In this document: positions 23,051 to 36,872 of the stretch, piece after piece
Layout of the letters: the number at the start of each line of letters is the position of its first letter
How positions within the stretch are numbered: the first letter of the stretch is position 1
Source of the DNA: Abelmoschus esculentus
Taxonomy: Eukaryota; Streptophyta; Magnoliopsida; Malvales; Malvaceae
DNA length: 64,000 nucleotides
Assembly (NCBI GenBank): GCA_035048815.1
Contig: JAUCBN010000006.1
Location: 19,607,001-19,671,000 of the forward strand
Direction of reading: 5' to 3'
Position numbers and translations under genes: made by a program
Notes under the pieces: generated by a model
Told to the model about the DNA's origin: nothing
Databases searched by the model: none
The model's input: the letters and a program-made list of their open reading frames with translations, nothing else

Positions 23051-23654
23051 GAGAAATTATTCTATGGACCGGTTTCACCACGTCATCTATGGTCTCTAAT
23101 CACTAGAAATTAGCCAATCAGTTTTATATTTTTATATCATTTTTCTTTCTTAATTAATCTTTATGTAATCACACACTTAGAGATGTAAAAATCTGACCCG
23201 ACCTGAAAACCCGTCCGAAACATGTTCGAGTCAGAATTTGATTTAACCTGGGATGTAATGACCCGAACCTGATCTGTATCCGACTGTTGTTGATCCGAAT
23301 CCGAGTTGGACCTGTTACTGTAGTAACAGAACCTGAACTGTATCCGACCGAGAATGACCTGAACCCGATTTTAACATGTTACTGTAAACCTGAAACCCGA
23401 CTTGTATCCAACTAAAACAAACCTGAACCCGTGTCTGACCTGACGGATAACCGATATTACCCGACTGAATCGACCCGAGACCTGATTTTACCCGACCTGT
23501 TTTGAACTCAACCTGTTTTGAACCCGACCTGATAAATGACCCGACTTGTTTTGAACCTGACCTGTTATTGACCTGAACTAATATTAACAAATTTAATATT
23601 TACATGACATATAATTAAATATTATCTATAATTTAAAGAATTTAAAATATTAAT

Positions 23655-24960
23655 AAATATAACTGAGCTTAAAAAAAATAAAATTAGATATAATAATTAA
23701 TTTAGGATTAATATTTAAATATAGTATTACATATTTAACTAAATTAATTTATTTATTATTTTATTTATTTTTAATGTATTTAATTTTAATTATAATTTTA
23801 AAATAATATTTCATTAAAATAATAATTTTAAATTAAATACATACATTAACTCATAAACAAATTAAATACATATATTAGTATACATTTAAGTATATATAAT
23901 ATATATTATATATTAAAGTATATTATATACATATATTAATATGTAAAACTAATATATATATATTAATGTATACATTTAATATATAAGTATACATATATTA
24001 ATATATACATATAAAAATTAGAATAAATATACATAGGAAAATTTTTTATTTTACGAGAGTGATTTTTTTTTTATTTTAACGGGGATAGAAAAATAATTTT
24101 TTGTTAAAATTTTGATTTTACCCGTGGGATGGGCACAGAAAAATGAATTTGTTAAAATTCTAATTTTACACGTGGAATAGGGTGGGACGGTAAAAATGAA
24201 AATTTTGTTATTATATATATATATTATAGTATTATATATTATATAATATTTATATACTATACATATATTATGTAATATTTATATATTTTATAGTATTTAT
24301 ATATTATATAGTATATTAGCATATATATTATATTATTATTATTATTATATATGTGTATATTAGTATATTATACAGTATGTATATATGATATTATATTTAT
24401 ATAATATGTATTTATATAGTATTAATATAAAATTTATAATATATAGTATTTATATATGATATATATACATATTAAACTAATACATACTAACACATGTGAC
24501 ATGATAATATAATATATATAATATATAATGTACTAATACATACTAATATATATATATTCTACATATAGTATAAATTACTTATATAGTATTAATTTTATAT
24601 TTATCAAAATTGTAAATATAATTAGGCTTAAAAAATAGAATTAGACATAAAAATTAATTTAAGATTAATATAGTATTATATATTTAATTAAATTAACTTA
24701 TTTACTATTTTATTTAGTTTTAATATATTTAATTTTAATTATAATTTTAAATTAAATACATACATTATATTAGTAATATACATACATTAACTCATAAACA
24801 AATCAAATATATATTGATATATATTTAAGTATCTATAATATATATTATATATTAAAGTATATTATATATATTATTAATATATAATATATTTATAATATAT
24901 ATACGTATATTATATGTATTAAATTATATTATATACATATATTAATATATATATATAGTA
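23655..24960. repeat. Diverged direct repeat pair inside the hAT-like element
   Basis: A block of about 300 bp starting near 23655 (GCTTAAAAAAAATAAAATTAGA, then CATACATTAACTCATAAACAAAT) recurs in the same order near 24625-24960. Offset is about 950 bp. The copies differ by small indels. Confidence 0.6.
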
Positions 24961-26307
24961 TATATACATATATATAAGTATATATATTATGTATATATAT
25001 AAATATCATAATAAATATTCATATATTTTTGTTAATTACTTCAAGTCAAATTTATTTAACTTTTGAAATAAATTTAAAATTAAAATTTAAAAAAATAAAT
25101 TTAGGGGGAATTTTTTATCTTAACACGTGGTGAGAGGGAAAATTTTTGATTTTGAGACAGGGGGAATTTTTGAAGTTTAATTGGTTTGTGCCTTGGGGGT
25201 GGGGAGAATTTTTCTATTTTAACATTTGAGATTTGGTTTTAGGCGGGTTGGGGAGGAATTTGAAGGATTTATATATATATATAAATATATAATATTTTAT
25301 ATAATATATACATATCATACGATATATTTATTATATATGTATAATACATATTATATATATGTATAATATGATATATATATATATACATTAAAAATAAATA
25401 TGAATGTATGATATATAATGTATATATGTATATTATTATACATATAATATATATAATATTACATATTTACATTATTAACATACATATGTATATATATATG
25501 TATGTATAATGTGCTAATATATACTAACACATGTGACGTATTAACATATTAAGTTATTAACAAACATATATATAATACATGTACTAAACTTCTAATTCTA
25601 TTAAAAATTAATATATATGTTAACATGTATGATATACGTATAATATATTATATATACATATAACATACATATATAATACATATACATATAGATTATAACA
25701 TACATGATACATATATATATTAATATATACATGTACTATATACTAATATATATACATATTCAAATTTTATAATTACATATTGATATAACATATATATATA
25801 TGGTATATATACATATTAACATATATACATGTACTATATACTAATTACTATATACAATTATACATATACATATGTTATATATGCATAGTATATAATATAT
25901 ATTTACTAATTATTATATATACATATACATATAACATACATATATGATATATTGAATTATTGATATATATATTAATATATTATTGTATTATGTATAATAC
26001 TATTACTATTATTAAATACTAATTTATTATCACTATGTATACATATAACATAAATTGATACATATATTATATATATGAATGTTAAAATGTACTTATGTAG
26101 TTATGTATTATGTATAATTAATAATTGTATATATTATAAATATATTATACATATAACTTATCTAATTACTAAACATCTAATTATCAATATATATTATATA
26201 AATATTTATATTAGTTATTAAATTATTAATTTATTATATATAGTGTAATGTATACCATATTTTAATATATTATAATTTTATTTTTCATATATATATATAT
26301 ATAGTAT

Positions 26308-26745
26308 TAATTCATTTATAGTATTATTCCATAAATGGTATTATGTCATAAAAAGTATTATTCCTTATTCTAGTATTATTTTACTTTCAAAAATACTATT
26401 ATTTCATATATTATTAATCCATATAGTATTATTCTATTTCCAAAATAATATTAGTCTATTTATAGTATTATTCTATATAGTATATTTTTTACATATAGTA
26501 TTAATTTTATATATAGTATATATATAATATTAATTCATTTATAGTATTATTCCATAAATGGTATTATGTCATAAATAGTATTATTCCTTATTTTAGTATT
26601 ATTTTACTTTCAAAAATACTATTATTTCATATATTATTAATCCATATAGTATTATTCTATTTCGAAAATAATATTAGTCCATTTATAGTATTATTCCATA
26701 TAGTATATTTTTTATATATAGTATTAATTTTATATATAATATTAT
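26308..26745. repeat. Two-copy tandem repeat, period 223 bp
   Basis: The unit starting TAATTCATTTATAGTATTAT at 26308 starts again at 26531, and the copies stay nearly identical over about 210 bp. Each is built from TAGTATTATTCC-like sub-repeats. Confidence 0.85.
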
Positions 26746-27694
26746 TCCATTTATAGTATAAATTCTATATATTGTCTAAAATTTATTTTTAATTTTTGAA
26801 ATATATTAAATTATAGTATAATTATAAATTTATATTGTATTAAAGATAAAATTTTAATACTTTTAATTATTATTAAGTTATAATTTTTGTTGATTTTTTT
26901 AAATTTCAAAATTTAATCTTTAATTTTATAGTCTAATATTTATTCTTTTTTATGTATTTATAAAAAATCAAAATTAATAATTTAAATTACTATGAATATA
27001 AAATCAAAATTAATAATTTAAATTACTATGAATATAAAATCAAAATTAATTCGACCTGAAACAAAACCGACTTGAAATGGACCCGACTTAAAATCTACCC
27101 GACCTGAAATAAAACTGTTAATTATCCGATTTGGACCCGAACCTGAAATGGATCCGACCTGAAACAAACTCAACTTGAAATGGACCTAACTTGAAATGGA
27201 CCCGACCTAAAAAGGACCCGCACTTGACCTAAATCGAGTCAAAACATCAAATCAACCTAAAATGATTTGTATTCGATTTTATCCGACTTGACAGTACCCG
27301 ACCTAAAACCCATCCGAGTAACTGTTTTTACATCCCTACACACACTACCTATTTATATGACAATAAAAAATTAAAAATTTATTCTTAGAAAAATGACATA
27401 TAAAATATAAAATTAATTAACTAATTTTTAGTGGTTAGAAACAATAAATGACGTGATAGAATAAGTCATATAATAATTTCTCCAAATTTAAACATAAACA
27501 ATAATTTCAATCATTCCTTGCTTCAATATTTGTTTTGGTTTTAGAAACAGTAATTTCCAAATTCCAATATAAAATATAGAATTTTAGTAGGAAAATTGAA
27601 GTATCTGACAGAAAATTTGTTTACACTGTTGAAAAGAAAAATAAAATAAAATTTGTTGATACTTTGTTATGGAAAATCTTCGAAGTTCTTCAAC

Positions 27695-28684
27695 TTAACA
27701 CTTAGCATAGCCATCTTCTTCTGCCATTTCAATCTGGTAATAATGTCTGTTTTTCTGCTTCATCATCAAACTAAGTGTTCTGCAGCTGTCGAAGAACAAA
27801 CAACTGATGACGGTATCAAGAACAAGAACCATAGAGTACAAATAAGCAATCAGAATCCCTTCTACAGCCATCGGAAGCCAGGCGAAATCACCACTTTCAT
27901 AAGCTCTCACGACCCGATGATGGAACAGTGCTTCAATGGCCGCCAGTGTGAGATTCAGAGGCAAAGCCAATGATAAAGCAGTCGAACTTCTTCCTTTGAT
28001 CACAACACAAGCTTTTAGAATCGACAGATACCCACCGGACTTGTCCATTCCCGATGAAACCAACGCAAAGTTGGAAATTATGAATGCATTGGCGACAGCC
28101 AGAGAGTAAAAAACAGCACCGAAAGCTGACATCAAAAGAAGCCAATTAGGGGAGGAGAATCCCAACCCATCCATCAAATTAAACCCGAAGAACAAAACAG
28201 AGAAAGCCATGGCATTCGCTGCGATGATTAACAAGAAATTGCATATTTGGGTTTCGAGGAGAGGCTTGTAAAGTGAAAGAAGCGACGAAAACAAACAAGG
28301 GTTCTCCGATGTTCTGCCATGGCGGAAACAGAGGTCGATAACGCAGGCTTTGGCTATGAGGAAGAAAGAGAAGGTGAAAGGGAGTGCGAAAACGGATAAA
28401 CATATGGTCTGGGAAAGTTTGTAACTGAGAATGGTGAAGAAATCCGATGAATAAGGGAAGACAGAAGCTTTAAAAAGAGAATCGAGACGGGCATGAGTTG
28501 ATTGAATCAGAGCAGAAGGTGGGACGAAGATTTGTGACAGAAGAATCGAAAGAGAGTAAGGTAAAGCCAGCAGCGCAGGTATTAGAGTGAAGAGATTGTA
28601 ATTTTGAAGGAAAGTGAAGATTGATCTTCTCATAAGATTGGTTGATCTCTGCATTTGAATTGTTTGGGAATCCTCCATCTCCAT
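27695..28684 (-). CDS. Plant-specific multi-pass transmembrane protein, function unknown
   Basis: An intronless gene of 329 residues. Hydrophobic segments lie at about residues 28-55, 90-115, 145-170, 180-210, 235-255 and 275-300. Short polar or charged stretches lie between them, with a hydrophilic C-terminus (MMKQKNRHYYQIEMAEEDG). The N-terminus (MEMEDSQTIQMQRSTNL) has no cleaved-signal look. The overall layout resembles the roughly 330-residue plant membrane proteins annotated only as 'transmembrane protein', but I do not recognise a named family. A second ATG two codons in could also serve as start. No frame breaks. It is the only gene between the hAT nest and the 8 kb desert that follows. 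Confidence 0.8.
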   Translation of the reverse strand: MEMEDSQTIQMQRSTNLMRRSIFTFLQNYNLFTLIPALLALPYSLSILLSQIFVPPSALIQSTHARLDSLFKASVFPYSSDFFTILSYKLSQTICLSVFALPFTFSFFLIAKACVIDLCFRHGRTSENPCLFSSLLSLYKPLLETQICNFLLIIAANAMAFSVLFFGFNLMDGLGFSSPNWLLLMSAFGAVFYSLAVANAFIISNFALVSSGMDKSGGYLSILKACVVIKGRSSTALSLALPLNLTLAAIEALFHHRVVRAYESGDFAWLPMAVEGILIAYLYSMVLVLDTVISCLFFDSCRTLSLMMKQKNRHYYQIEMAEEDGYAKC

Positions 28685-30014
28685 TGATGAGAGATGTGCA
28701 AGGCTGCAGTCCCCTTGTACTCAACAACTAAAAGACGAATCTCAATTGGAAGGGATGAAGTTGTTTATAACAATTTGGATTCATTGGGTTGTTCACTCTT
28801 TGTATTCTCCAATTACCTTGTAGATAAATTTAAAACTCATGCTAAAATAAATAATACAAATTGTTTATATAATTAAATTTGAATAGGATCAAGCATTTAT
28901 TAGTATTAAATACTAATTTAAGTTGGGCCAAGTTCAATCCTAATCAAAGTAATACAATTTGTTACATATAATTTTATATATTATGTACAAGTGTCCATGA
29001 TTCGAGTTGTCAAACGTTTGAGTTAAATATTAAAAGAAATTTCGATTTCATTCAAATTATTTATGTTTTTTAAAATAAATATAATAATATTTTTATAATT
29101 AAATTAAAAAATATACATTTTTTATTATTTAAATTATATATGAGTTTTGTTAGGTGTTAACCATTAAACTCAAAAATATTATCTATTTTAGAATCGATCA
29201 GGATCATATTGACAATCCAACTTACGAATCTTCTTTAATAAGTACAACTTCACAATATGTAAATCTATTATAATGTTAACGTTCTCTGTATTTTTATTTT
29301 ATGATTTATATTCGATGTTTATGGTTATTCCTTCCAATAACGTATTTTTGATGTTTAAATATAAATATTTTTCTTAAGTGTACAATGCATCTTACCGCTA
29401 GACTCCACCATGTCTATTTAAATTGTAAAATCATAAATCTAAATCCATAATCTTTGATCATAACCCCAAAATTTTAAAATATAAACATAAATCTCTAACC
29501 ATATATCTTAAAATAAACTCTTAAACCTTAAAATAAAATAAATTATATAAACTAAAATTTACACCGTGTTATATAAAAAATATATATTACAAAATACACA
29601 AGATATTATTATCTTATATATATATAAAAGATACATCTTGATTTTGATTCTTGTTAAAGCAAAAGAGTCCATTGCTTAATTAAAATCAAACACTGAAAAC
29701 TCATAATTATAAGCATTAATGCAAGTCTACTTCCTCTGCACACAATCTTTAATGGTTCTTCCATCACATGATATTTCATTCTTTTCATGTGCTCTCAATT
29801 CCTCAATCAACACATAAGTTCTTAATTTCTTCCATTTTTCATCCTTAATTGATTTGTAAAACACAATAAAAAAATATTAAGATAATGAAGAGAAGGTTGA
29901 GAATGAGATGGGCTAGGTCCATGGGGTCCCCCAAGCTGAGGAGGTATTTGTTTATGAGTTTGGTGCGATGTCGTTTTGACCACTGGTTGGTGGGTTAGGG
30001 AAGGATCCATATAA

Positions 30015-30073
<59 letters not shown>
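30015..30073. repeat. (AAT)n microsatellite
   Basis: An uninterrupted run of about 19 AAT/ATA units. Confidence 0.95.
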
Positions 30074-30077
<4 letters not shown>

Positions 30078-31116
30078 GCTTAAACGAGTAGTTGTTTAAG
30101 TCGGAAGGAATGCATATAATAAAAGGGAAGTACTAAGTGACTTCCTAACTACAAATTTCTATCAACTATTGGTTATGTAGTCCATTTCTTAACCATAAAA
30201 AATAAACAAAAGTTCAATTTTTAAGTATTTGAACTTTAAAAAAATCATTTTTAATAGTTTGGGTTGTGTCATACTCCATAAAAATATTAATTAAAAGATT
30301 TATATTTATTAATTTCATATTCAAATCTTAAATAGTATTATTAATTATTATTTTTTTAAAATATTTTAAATATTTTTTAATTAAATTGATATCGAGTTTG
30401 CTCGTGACACAGTTTTTTTGAACATAGATCTACTAATTTTATTAATCAAGGATATATCCGAAAATATAATAAAAGTTCACAACTTAGTAAACCAAACACC
30501 TAGATCCAAATATATACCTAGAAAACAAAACTAGTAAAACAAGATCATAAGAAAACCAAATAAGAAAAAGGTAAAAAACCTAATCGAAAGACTCGAAAGA
30601 AAATGAGGTAAAATCATCAACAAAAAAAATATAAAAATGTATATTACAATAAATATGTGTTGACAACAAAGATATTACCACTATTCAATCGCGAAAAAAA
30701 CGATAAGTATAATCACATATACAAATCTTGTTCGAATACAAATTGAAAGTGGAAGAAAATAATAGCATTTAAATTATTTTAAATGCAGAAATACATCCAG
30801 CATATATTTGTATTTGGAGAATGGTTGTTAGAAAATAAAATAAAAGGCTTTAACATAATAATGGATGCCTAAACATAAATATTTTTTTTTGAACCCATAA
30901 ACATTCATATTATGATCGGTATCCTATGGTTTTGTTGATGGACAATAATTGTAAGTTAGGTTTTGTACTCTTCTTGATTTAACCAACACCGGTGAGGCAT
31001 CAAATGGTTAGGGCCAATTGATGTTAGAAACAAAGAATTCAGTCAGAGGTTACCTTGTGGTTCGGTTGATTTTTTTTTTAAATCACTTAAATACTTCCTT
31101 TCATGGTAAGGCCGCT

Positions 31117-32310
31117 GTTAGAGTATGTCCAAAGACCAATTATATGATGATTGTAAAGATATTTTTATTTACCAATTTTATTGAATAAAGGCATTGTCAT
31201 TATTGTTCTCAAATATATGTGTCAATGTATAACATAAACTGAGAAACAATAATGTATATATAATAATATATGTATTATTATTAAAAGATCCTTAGTCAAA
31301 TATTATTATGGGTATGGACAATAATAATACGCTCAAAACTAACATGTGATTAATTGATGACAATGAGTTGTCATTGACATAGTGATGCCAGAATTAATAC
31401 ATGAATATATTAGTAGAGAATAATATATTGGATTGACCCACTATGAGCATATATCTTAGATTATTATGTGACGGTCACGATATTACTCATAGTAACAACT
31501 ATATGTATGATCCTTAGACTTGAGATTATTACTATCTCAACATATGTTGTTTTATGTTTTGATGCAATTAAACGTGTCTCGTAATTAGTTACACTTTAAA
31601 AACTAACATTGAACATATTATAATGTATGTAGTGAGATGTGAATGATCAAGATACGATTTGTCCTTCCTACATAATAGGAAAATATATCAAAGCCCACTT
31701 GATTGAGTGAGACTAGAAATGCATGGCCATGCTTGAATATGTTGATATGAGATATCACAAATTATTCATTAAAAGTAGCCCGCTCTAGATATCAAAAAAC
31801 ATTAAAATAGACTATAAAATTGTGATTATTCCAAAACTTGTGCCTATTAAAGATATAAAAGGACAAAAGGATATAATACATTAAGATAGTTGGTCACGAA
31901 CATAATACATCGAATCATGATTCTTGTAACTTATATGACAATGATATATTGCTAGATGTCACTCATTGTTTGTAATATTAGAATTGTTCTAATATTATTA
32001 CTAACGTTACAATGAGCCTACAGGGTCACACCTAATGGTTGAAAAGGAACAATATATATATAAGTATAAGTAGATTATATTTGAGTCTGCTGCACCATAG
32101 AGTCAAGTCAGTCGTACCCTGGGGCCCAATTCGGCCAAGACTTGGGGACCAAGGAATCCTAATCCTTGAAGGATTAGAGTTGGAATAGAACTAGGCACAT
32201 AGGGGTCTACTCCTTATAGACAAAGGAATTCTAATCGAAAAAGAAAATGGAGGTCTTAGAATATATAAATGGAGTCGTTGCATATTTTATTAGACATGTC
32301 TTTTAAGAAG
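31117..32310. repeat. Unclassified dispersed repeat, LTR- or LARD-like
   Basis: A moderately complex, non-coding stretch starting near TGTTAGAGTATGTCCAAAG. It holds words I associate with dispersed plant LTR-type repeats, such as ACTAGAAATGCATGGCCATG near 31708 and CCAAGGAATCCTAATCC near 32149. No domains, no clear inverted ends and no target duplication are visible, so the boundaries are approximate. Confidence 0.4.
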
Positions 32311-34377
32311 GTAACGACTCGTGATATCGCTCAGGTAATCGGGTACCCAATTAAGACTAATTTTGTAGTTCAATCCCAAATCGAGAAAGAAAATTTTGAA
32401 TAAATAGTTAATTATTTATATTTAGATAATCAAATAGGTCATTTGGATAGTATATTTTTAAATACCCCTAATGTTAATGCCTTATATACCTTCTATTTTA
32501 TCTTTTACGGGTATTCCAAAGAGGATAGGTCGAATCGAGAGACGATAAATTTTAGAAAATTTAATATTTAACGTCTTAAACTTAAAAAAAATAGTTGGGA
32601 GCATTTAAAGATTTAGAATTTTTTTATAATTTTATTTAAAAATATTTTTAATTAAATTCACTTTCAAAAATTTTAATTTTTTTCTTAAATCTTAAAAAAT
32701 TCAACTCGATTTTAATTTTTTTTTAAATTTCAAATTAAACTTTCATTTTTAAACCATTCGAAATTTTGAGAATTTAAAAATCATTGAGAATTTAAAGATC
32801 TTGAGAATAGAGTTTTTATCAATCAATCGATCACGTAATGGATAATATTATATTTGATTCAAAACTTATTTGATTCGTGTTTGATTTGACTCAATATTTA
32901 ATAAGTTTAATAAAATTATATTCGACCCATACATGTTAATAAAACTCACTGTTCAACTCCACACATTGCTTGTAAAAGGTTATTAGAATTTTTAAGTTAC
33001 TTTTTTGAATCTATGTAAAATTTAGAAATACTTTGTAAAGAAAAAAATGATCAAAACAGTATCCGCAACATTTACAAAATCCGAACTCCCAAATAAAAAT
33101 CCACACACATCTAATAAATACACCAAATACACAAAATAAATACATTGTTGACCATTCTTGAAATAAAAGAAGTTTAACAATATATAACCAATCTTAAATA
33201 AAATAATAAATTGTCTGTGAGCTTATCGAATCAAGTTTAACTCTGTTTTATTTAATTTGTTCAGATCTCAAGTTAAACGATGATCAAATTTTAAAGAAAT
33301 CGAACTTGTGTTAAACTCAATTAACACTCCTATTACAAATTCAAAGTAAATCTCCTTAAACTATGTTATTAAAATCCGTTTGGAAACGACTTCACTAACC
33401 CTTGTATAATTGAGTCATTTCTCATTAATGTGTCGACGATGCTAAGGATCTGGCTCATAAAAAGCTATAAAAATTAGGTTAATATAATCAAATAATTACT
33501 GAATTATTTTAAAAATTAAATTAAATTTTTAAAAATTATATAATGATCATTAAATTTTTTTGTTAGAAAATAATTGTTAGGTCATTAATTTTCGATAAAC
33601 GGGTGATGTGATAGTTACAAAAGTTTGTATAATACGCCAATTAAAAGGGTTTAATTAAGTTAAATAGATTGAATGTGTAAATATAAAAGATTAAATATGC
33701 TACAATTCAAAATTTTGAATTGTCAAATCATTTTTTAATAACAATTAACGATTTAATGACAATTTTATTACAAATGTTAAAGTTTAGTTGCAATTATATA
33801 ACTTTTAAATAATTTTATGACCATTTTATAATTTTAAAAATAATTAAGTGATCATTTATGTTATTATTATAAAATTTAAAGAATTGTTTATTAGTTTTGG
33901 TGTTAATCTAATCCAATCCAATCCATTTCATCTTCTTTTTGGAAAGCAGGACAGAGACTTTCTTACCTACATCCATTGTCCATATATATGCATGCCGACG
34001 ATTTAGATTTTTTTTTAAAGAATGATTTTTATAACGATATTTAAAAAATAATTATTTATAAGAATTTATTATTTTATTTATAAAGTAATATTAATTTTAT
34101 TTTTTTTAATATTTTTATATATAAATAATATAAAAATATAATCCTACAAAAGTTGAAGTGTTAAGAGGTATCCAATTACAAAGATGACTCTGCCCAAAGC
34201 TGATCTTAAAAAAAAACTTTATGATCACACTTTAAATAAATAAGCCGAAAGTAGATTAAAAAAATCAAATGGAGATTAGGATATGATTTATCCCATCATC
34301 AACTTATGACATGATTGAAAAATCATGAGATCTTAGAATGTTAAAACAAAAACAAAAGATAACACGAATATTTTTTT

Positions 34378-34920
34378 TTATTTTTCTAATGAATATAATA
34401 GGTGTTTTTGCGTAGCACCTTTCCCTTGTTTATATAACATGGTTAAGTTGCGAAAACTTTTAGATAAATATTTTATATTTGAACTGAATTTTTTCTGGTT
34501 AAATAATCTCTTTCTAGTTACTCTAAAATAATTAGGAGATTTTTTATAAGAAATACGGGATTCTGCTTTTGACGGCAACATGTGGGGTGGTGGTCCCACT
34601 TATAGGGTCAAATCAATACGTTCTAAGAAGAAATATTTGAATATCAATCTCATCGATATCATCGCTCTCATAAGTATTATATCAAATTCCATCAATTGAA
34701 TTATTGTTTTTGAGAAATACGAGACATTTAAGTCATATAAGTAAAGAGATCTATTTATTGATAAGAAAAAGAAAAAACGTGAGCAGTGATTGGACAGATG
34801 ATAAAATAGAATCATGGGTCGCGAACAATGATTCGATTGATGATAAAGAAAGAGAATTCTTGGTTTAGTTCTCAACCTTAACAACAGAAAAAAGGATTGA
34901 TCAAATTCTATTGAGTTCAT
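34378..34920 (-). other. Two adjacent unassigned minus-strand frames, possible organelle-derived DNA
   Basis: Two frames of 106 and 73 codons follow each other on the minus strand (34920-34600 and 34599-34378). Composition is richer than the surrounding desert and the second frame is basic (FRVTRKRLFNQKKFSSNIKY, then LSKSFRNLTML). A roughly 30 bp internal duplication is visible (the NHCSR pair). The style recalls plastid protein genes, but I cannot match a gene. It could equally be a diverged repeat. Confidence 0.2.
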
Positions 34921-35463
34921 TTATTAAAAAATATTTTTAAAAAATTAATTTTGATATTACATCTAATGGATCCTAAAGTTTTAAAAAAATAATTTTGATG
35001 TTAATCTAACGGATCCAAAAATTTTAAAAAATAAATTTTTACTCTAATGGATATGTAAAATTTATTTTTTTCTCTCTACACACTAAATTAATTTTTTTAA
35101 AAAAAATTCAACACTAAAACAAAAAAATTTCCCAAAATGGGGTGTAATTGTCCTCCTTGGTGGTCATTTAGGTTCGCCACAATCTCATGTTGACATTTAT
35201 TTGTTTATTTTGTTATTTTACTATTAATTTAGATTTTTATATTAATAATCTGGTATCGGTAATTGTTCATAATACCAAAACATAAATTGTAATTTAGTTG
35301 TAATAAAGTCAATTTATGAATATGTTACGATTGTTATATGTATTTTCATGAAGATAATGATGTATGCTTGTATCTTTTATTATTTTTTTTATTAAAATGA
35401 GAGATTTTATATTCTCAATATAAATATCGAAATTAAACTCACAGAGGATTTGATATGAGCATT

Positions 35464-36192
35464 AGGGGTATTCAAATCCGGGTATTCAGGTATCCGAATT
35501 TTTATTTTTAATTTTTTTATAAATCTTAAATTTAATCTTAAAAAAATATATATAAATTTAAAAGTTTGAATTATATAATAAATATCGAAATATAAAATTT
35601 TAAAATCTTGGTTACATAATCTAAACATAAATTTTAAGACCTAAATTACATAATCTAATTCCAAACAAAACATAAAGTCTAAAGAAAGTTTTTTAAAAAT
35701 ATTTTTAATTAGTTTAATTTAATATAATATATTAAAATTAATGATTTAAATAGTAAAGAATTTTGAATTGATTTTCGTATTGATTAATGCACATACAAAA
35801 ATAGTGTATAGCTAAACGAATAAAGTTAGAATTTTGCTAATTCGAAAAACTAAATTTATAATTTTATAATGAATCTTAATTTTCTTTTTTACAATGAGTC
35901 TTTAATTCTTTTTAAAAAAATAAAGTTTAAAGGATTGAGATTTAGAAATTAGGTTGTTTAATTTGGGAATATAGTAAATATAAGTGTATTTTGTATAAAT
36001 AATAATTATATTTAAAATAAAAAAATTAAGAACCGGGTACCCGAAAATAACCGGATACCCGAAAAATTATAATCTTTTGACCCGGGCCCGACCCGAACAT
36101 AAAAAATTCGAAAAATTACCCGATTTTTTTTATATTCGGGTAGTCGGGTAATCGAATCGGGTTATTCGAGTCGGGTAATTTTGAACACCCTT
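35464..36192. mobile_element. hAT-like MITE with CCCGA-rich ends
   Basis: The left end AGGGGTATTCAAATCCGGGT and the right end AATTTTGAACACCCTT are imperfect inverse copies. Subterminal sequence is full of ACCCGA / TCGGGT motifs on both sides (35480-35500 and 36050-36178). About 730 bp, non-coding, AT-rich in the middle. I could not find a clean 8 bp duplication. Confidence 0.6.
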
Positions 36193-36872
36193 AATCTTAA
36201 TCACTTCATCAATTAATTGATTTTTGTTATTTTATTATTAGGTAAACAACACCATTGATTATTGTATTAATATTGTTTATGTTTTTGTCACTAAACTATT
36301 TTTTGATAAAAGTTTCACTAGCGTTATATTTTTTTTATTTTGATTACTTACCGTTAATTTTGACTGTTAAATTATAATATTATGATAATAATTTTAATAC
36401 TCAAAACTTATATATTTTTATCGATTCAAAAATACATTAACGGATATAACCCACACATAAAAATCTTATGAACTTAATCGTATTTTAATGCAATTAATTT
36501 AATCACCTAATAACATAATGACACATTATATTATTGGTAAAAAGAAAATATAAACTAAAACGGTTGAGATGAGGTCAAATCTATGACCAGTAATTATTAT
36601 ATTACTTGTTATTTAATCAATTTATTGTTAGATTATTAATTTTTAAAAGTTAAGTGGCTAAAATAAATACTATAAGATAATTTATGGGTCGTTTATAGAA
36701 GGTTTGTGGACAGTTTCACATTGTTTTAAAACAGATGAAAATAATGAACAGAACCAAAGAAAAAAAAGAGCGGACGATTTACACTCCAGGCACTGCATGT
36801 ATTGATTTAAGCAGCAGATGAAAACCCAGTTTAATCATACAAATTACCTTGGATTTGCTCTCTACATTATCT

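Larger units (their letters stand above)
23178..27338. mobile_element. hAT-like non-autonomous DNA transposon, 4.16 kb, AT-rich core
   Basis: The ends TAGAGATGTAAAAA and TTTTTACATCCCTA are inverted with one mismatch. They are flanked by a perfect 8 bp duplication CACACACT (23170-23177 and 27339-27346), the hAT hallmark. Both subterminal zones (23190-23575 and 27047-27330) are packed with short GACCCGACCTGAA-type motifs, as in hAT elements whose transposase binds subterminal repeats. The 3.4 kb between them is almost pure A/T and encodes nothing; minus-strand frames over the subterminal zone are shadows of the motif. It sits inside the TIR element at 23051-27482. Confidence 0.85.
23051..27482. 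mobile_element. TIR element of the 7597 family, split by a hAT-like insertion
   Basis: The left end GAGAAATTATTCTATGGACC, with the next ~20 bases, matches the 7597 element almost exactly. The right end AATAATTTCTC at 27482 is its inverse, and inner words (CACTAGAAATTAGCCAATCAG / TAATTTTTAGTGGTTAG) are complementary. Without the nested insertion the element is about 263 bp. I see no clear target duplication at the outer edges. It is non-coding. Confidence 0.75.
28685..36848. other. Gene desert, 8.2 kb of AT-rich decayed repeats
   Basis: I find no host gene. Contents listed separately: an (AAT)n microsatellite at 30015-30073, an unclassified repeat at 31117-32310, a pair of unassigned minus-strand frames at 34378-34920, and a hAT-like element at 35464-36192. 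The rest is short AT-rich sequence without clear ends or domains. Confidence 0.5.

Noticed and set aside
23315..23590. Minus-strand frame with GSKQV repeats
   Set aside because: It is a translation of the hAT subterminal GACCTGAAC-type motif array, not a gene.
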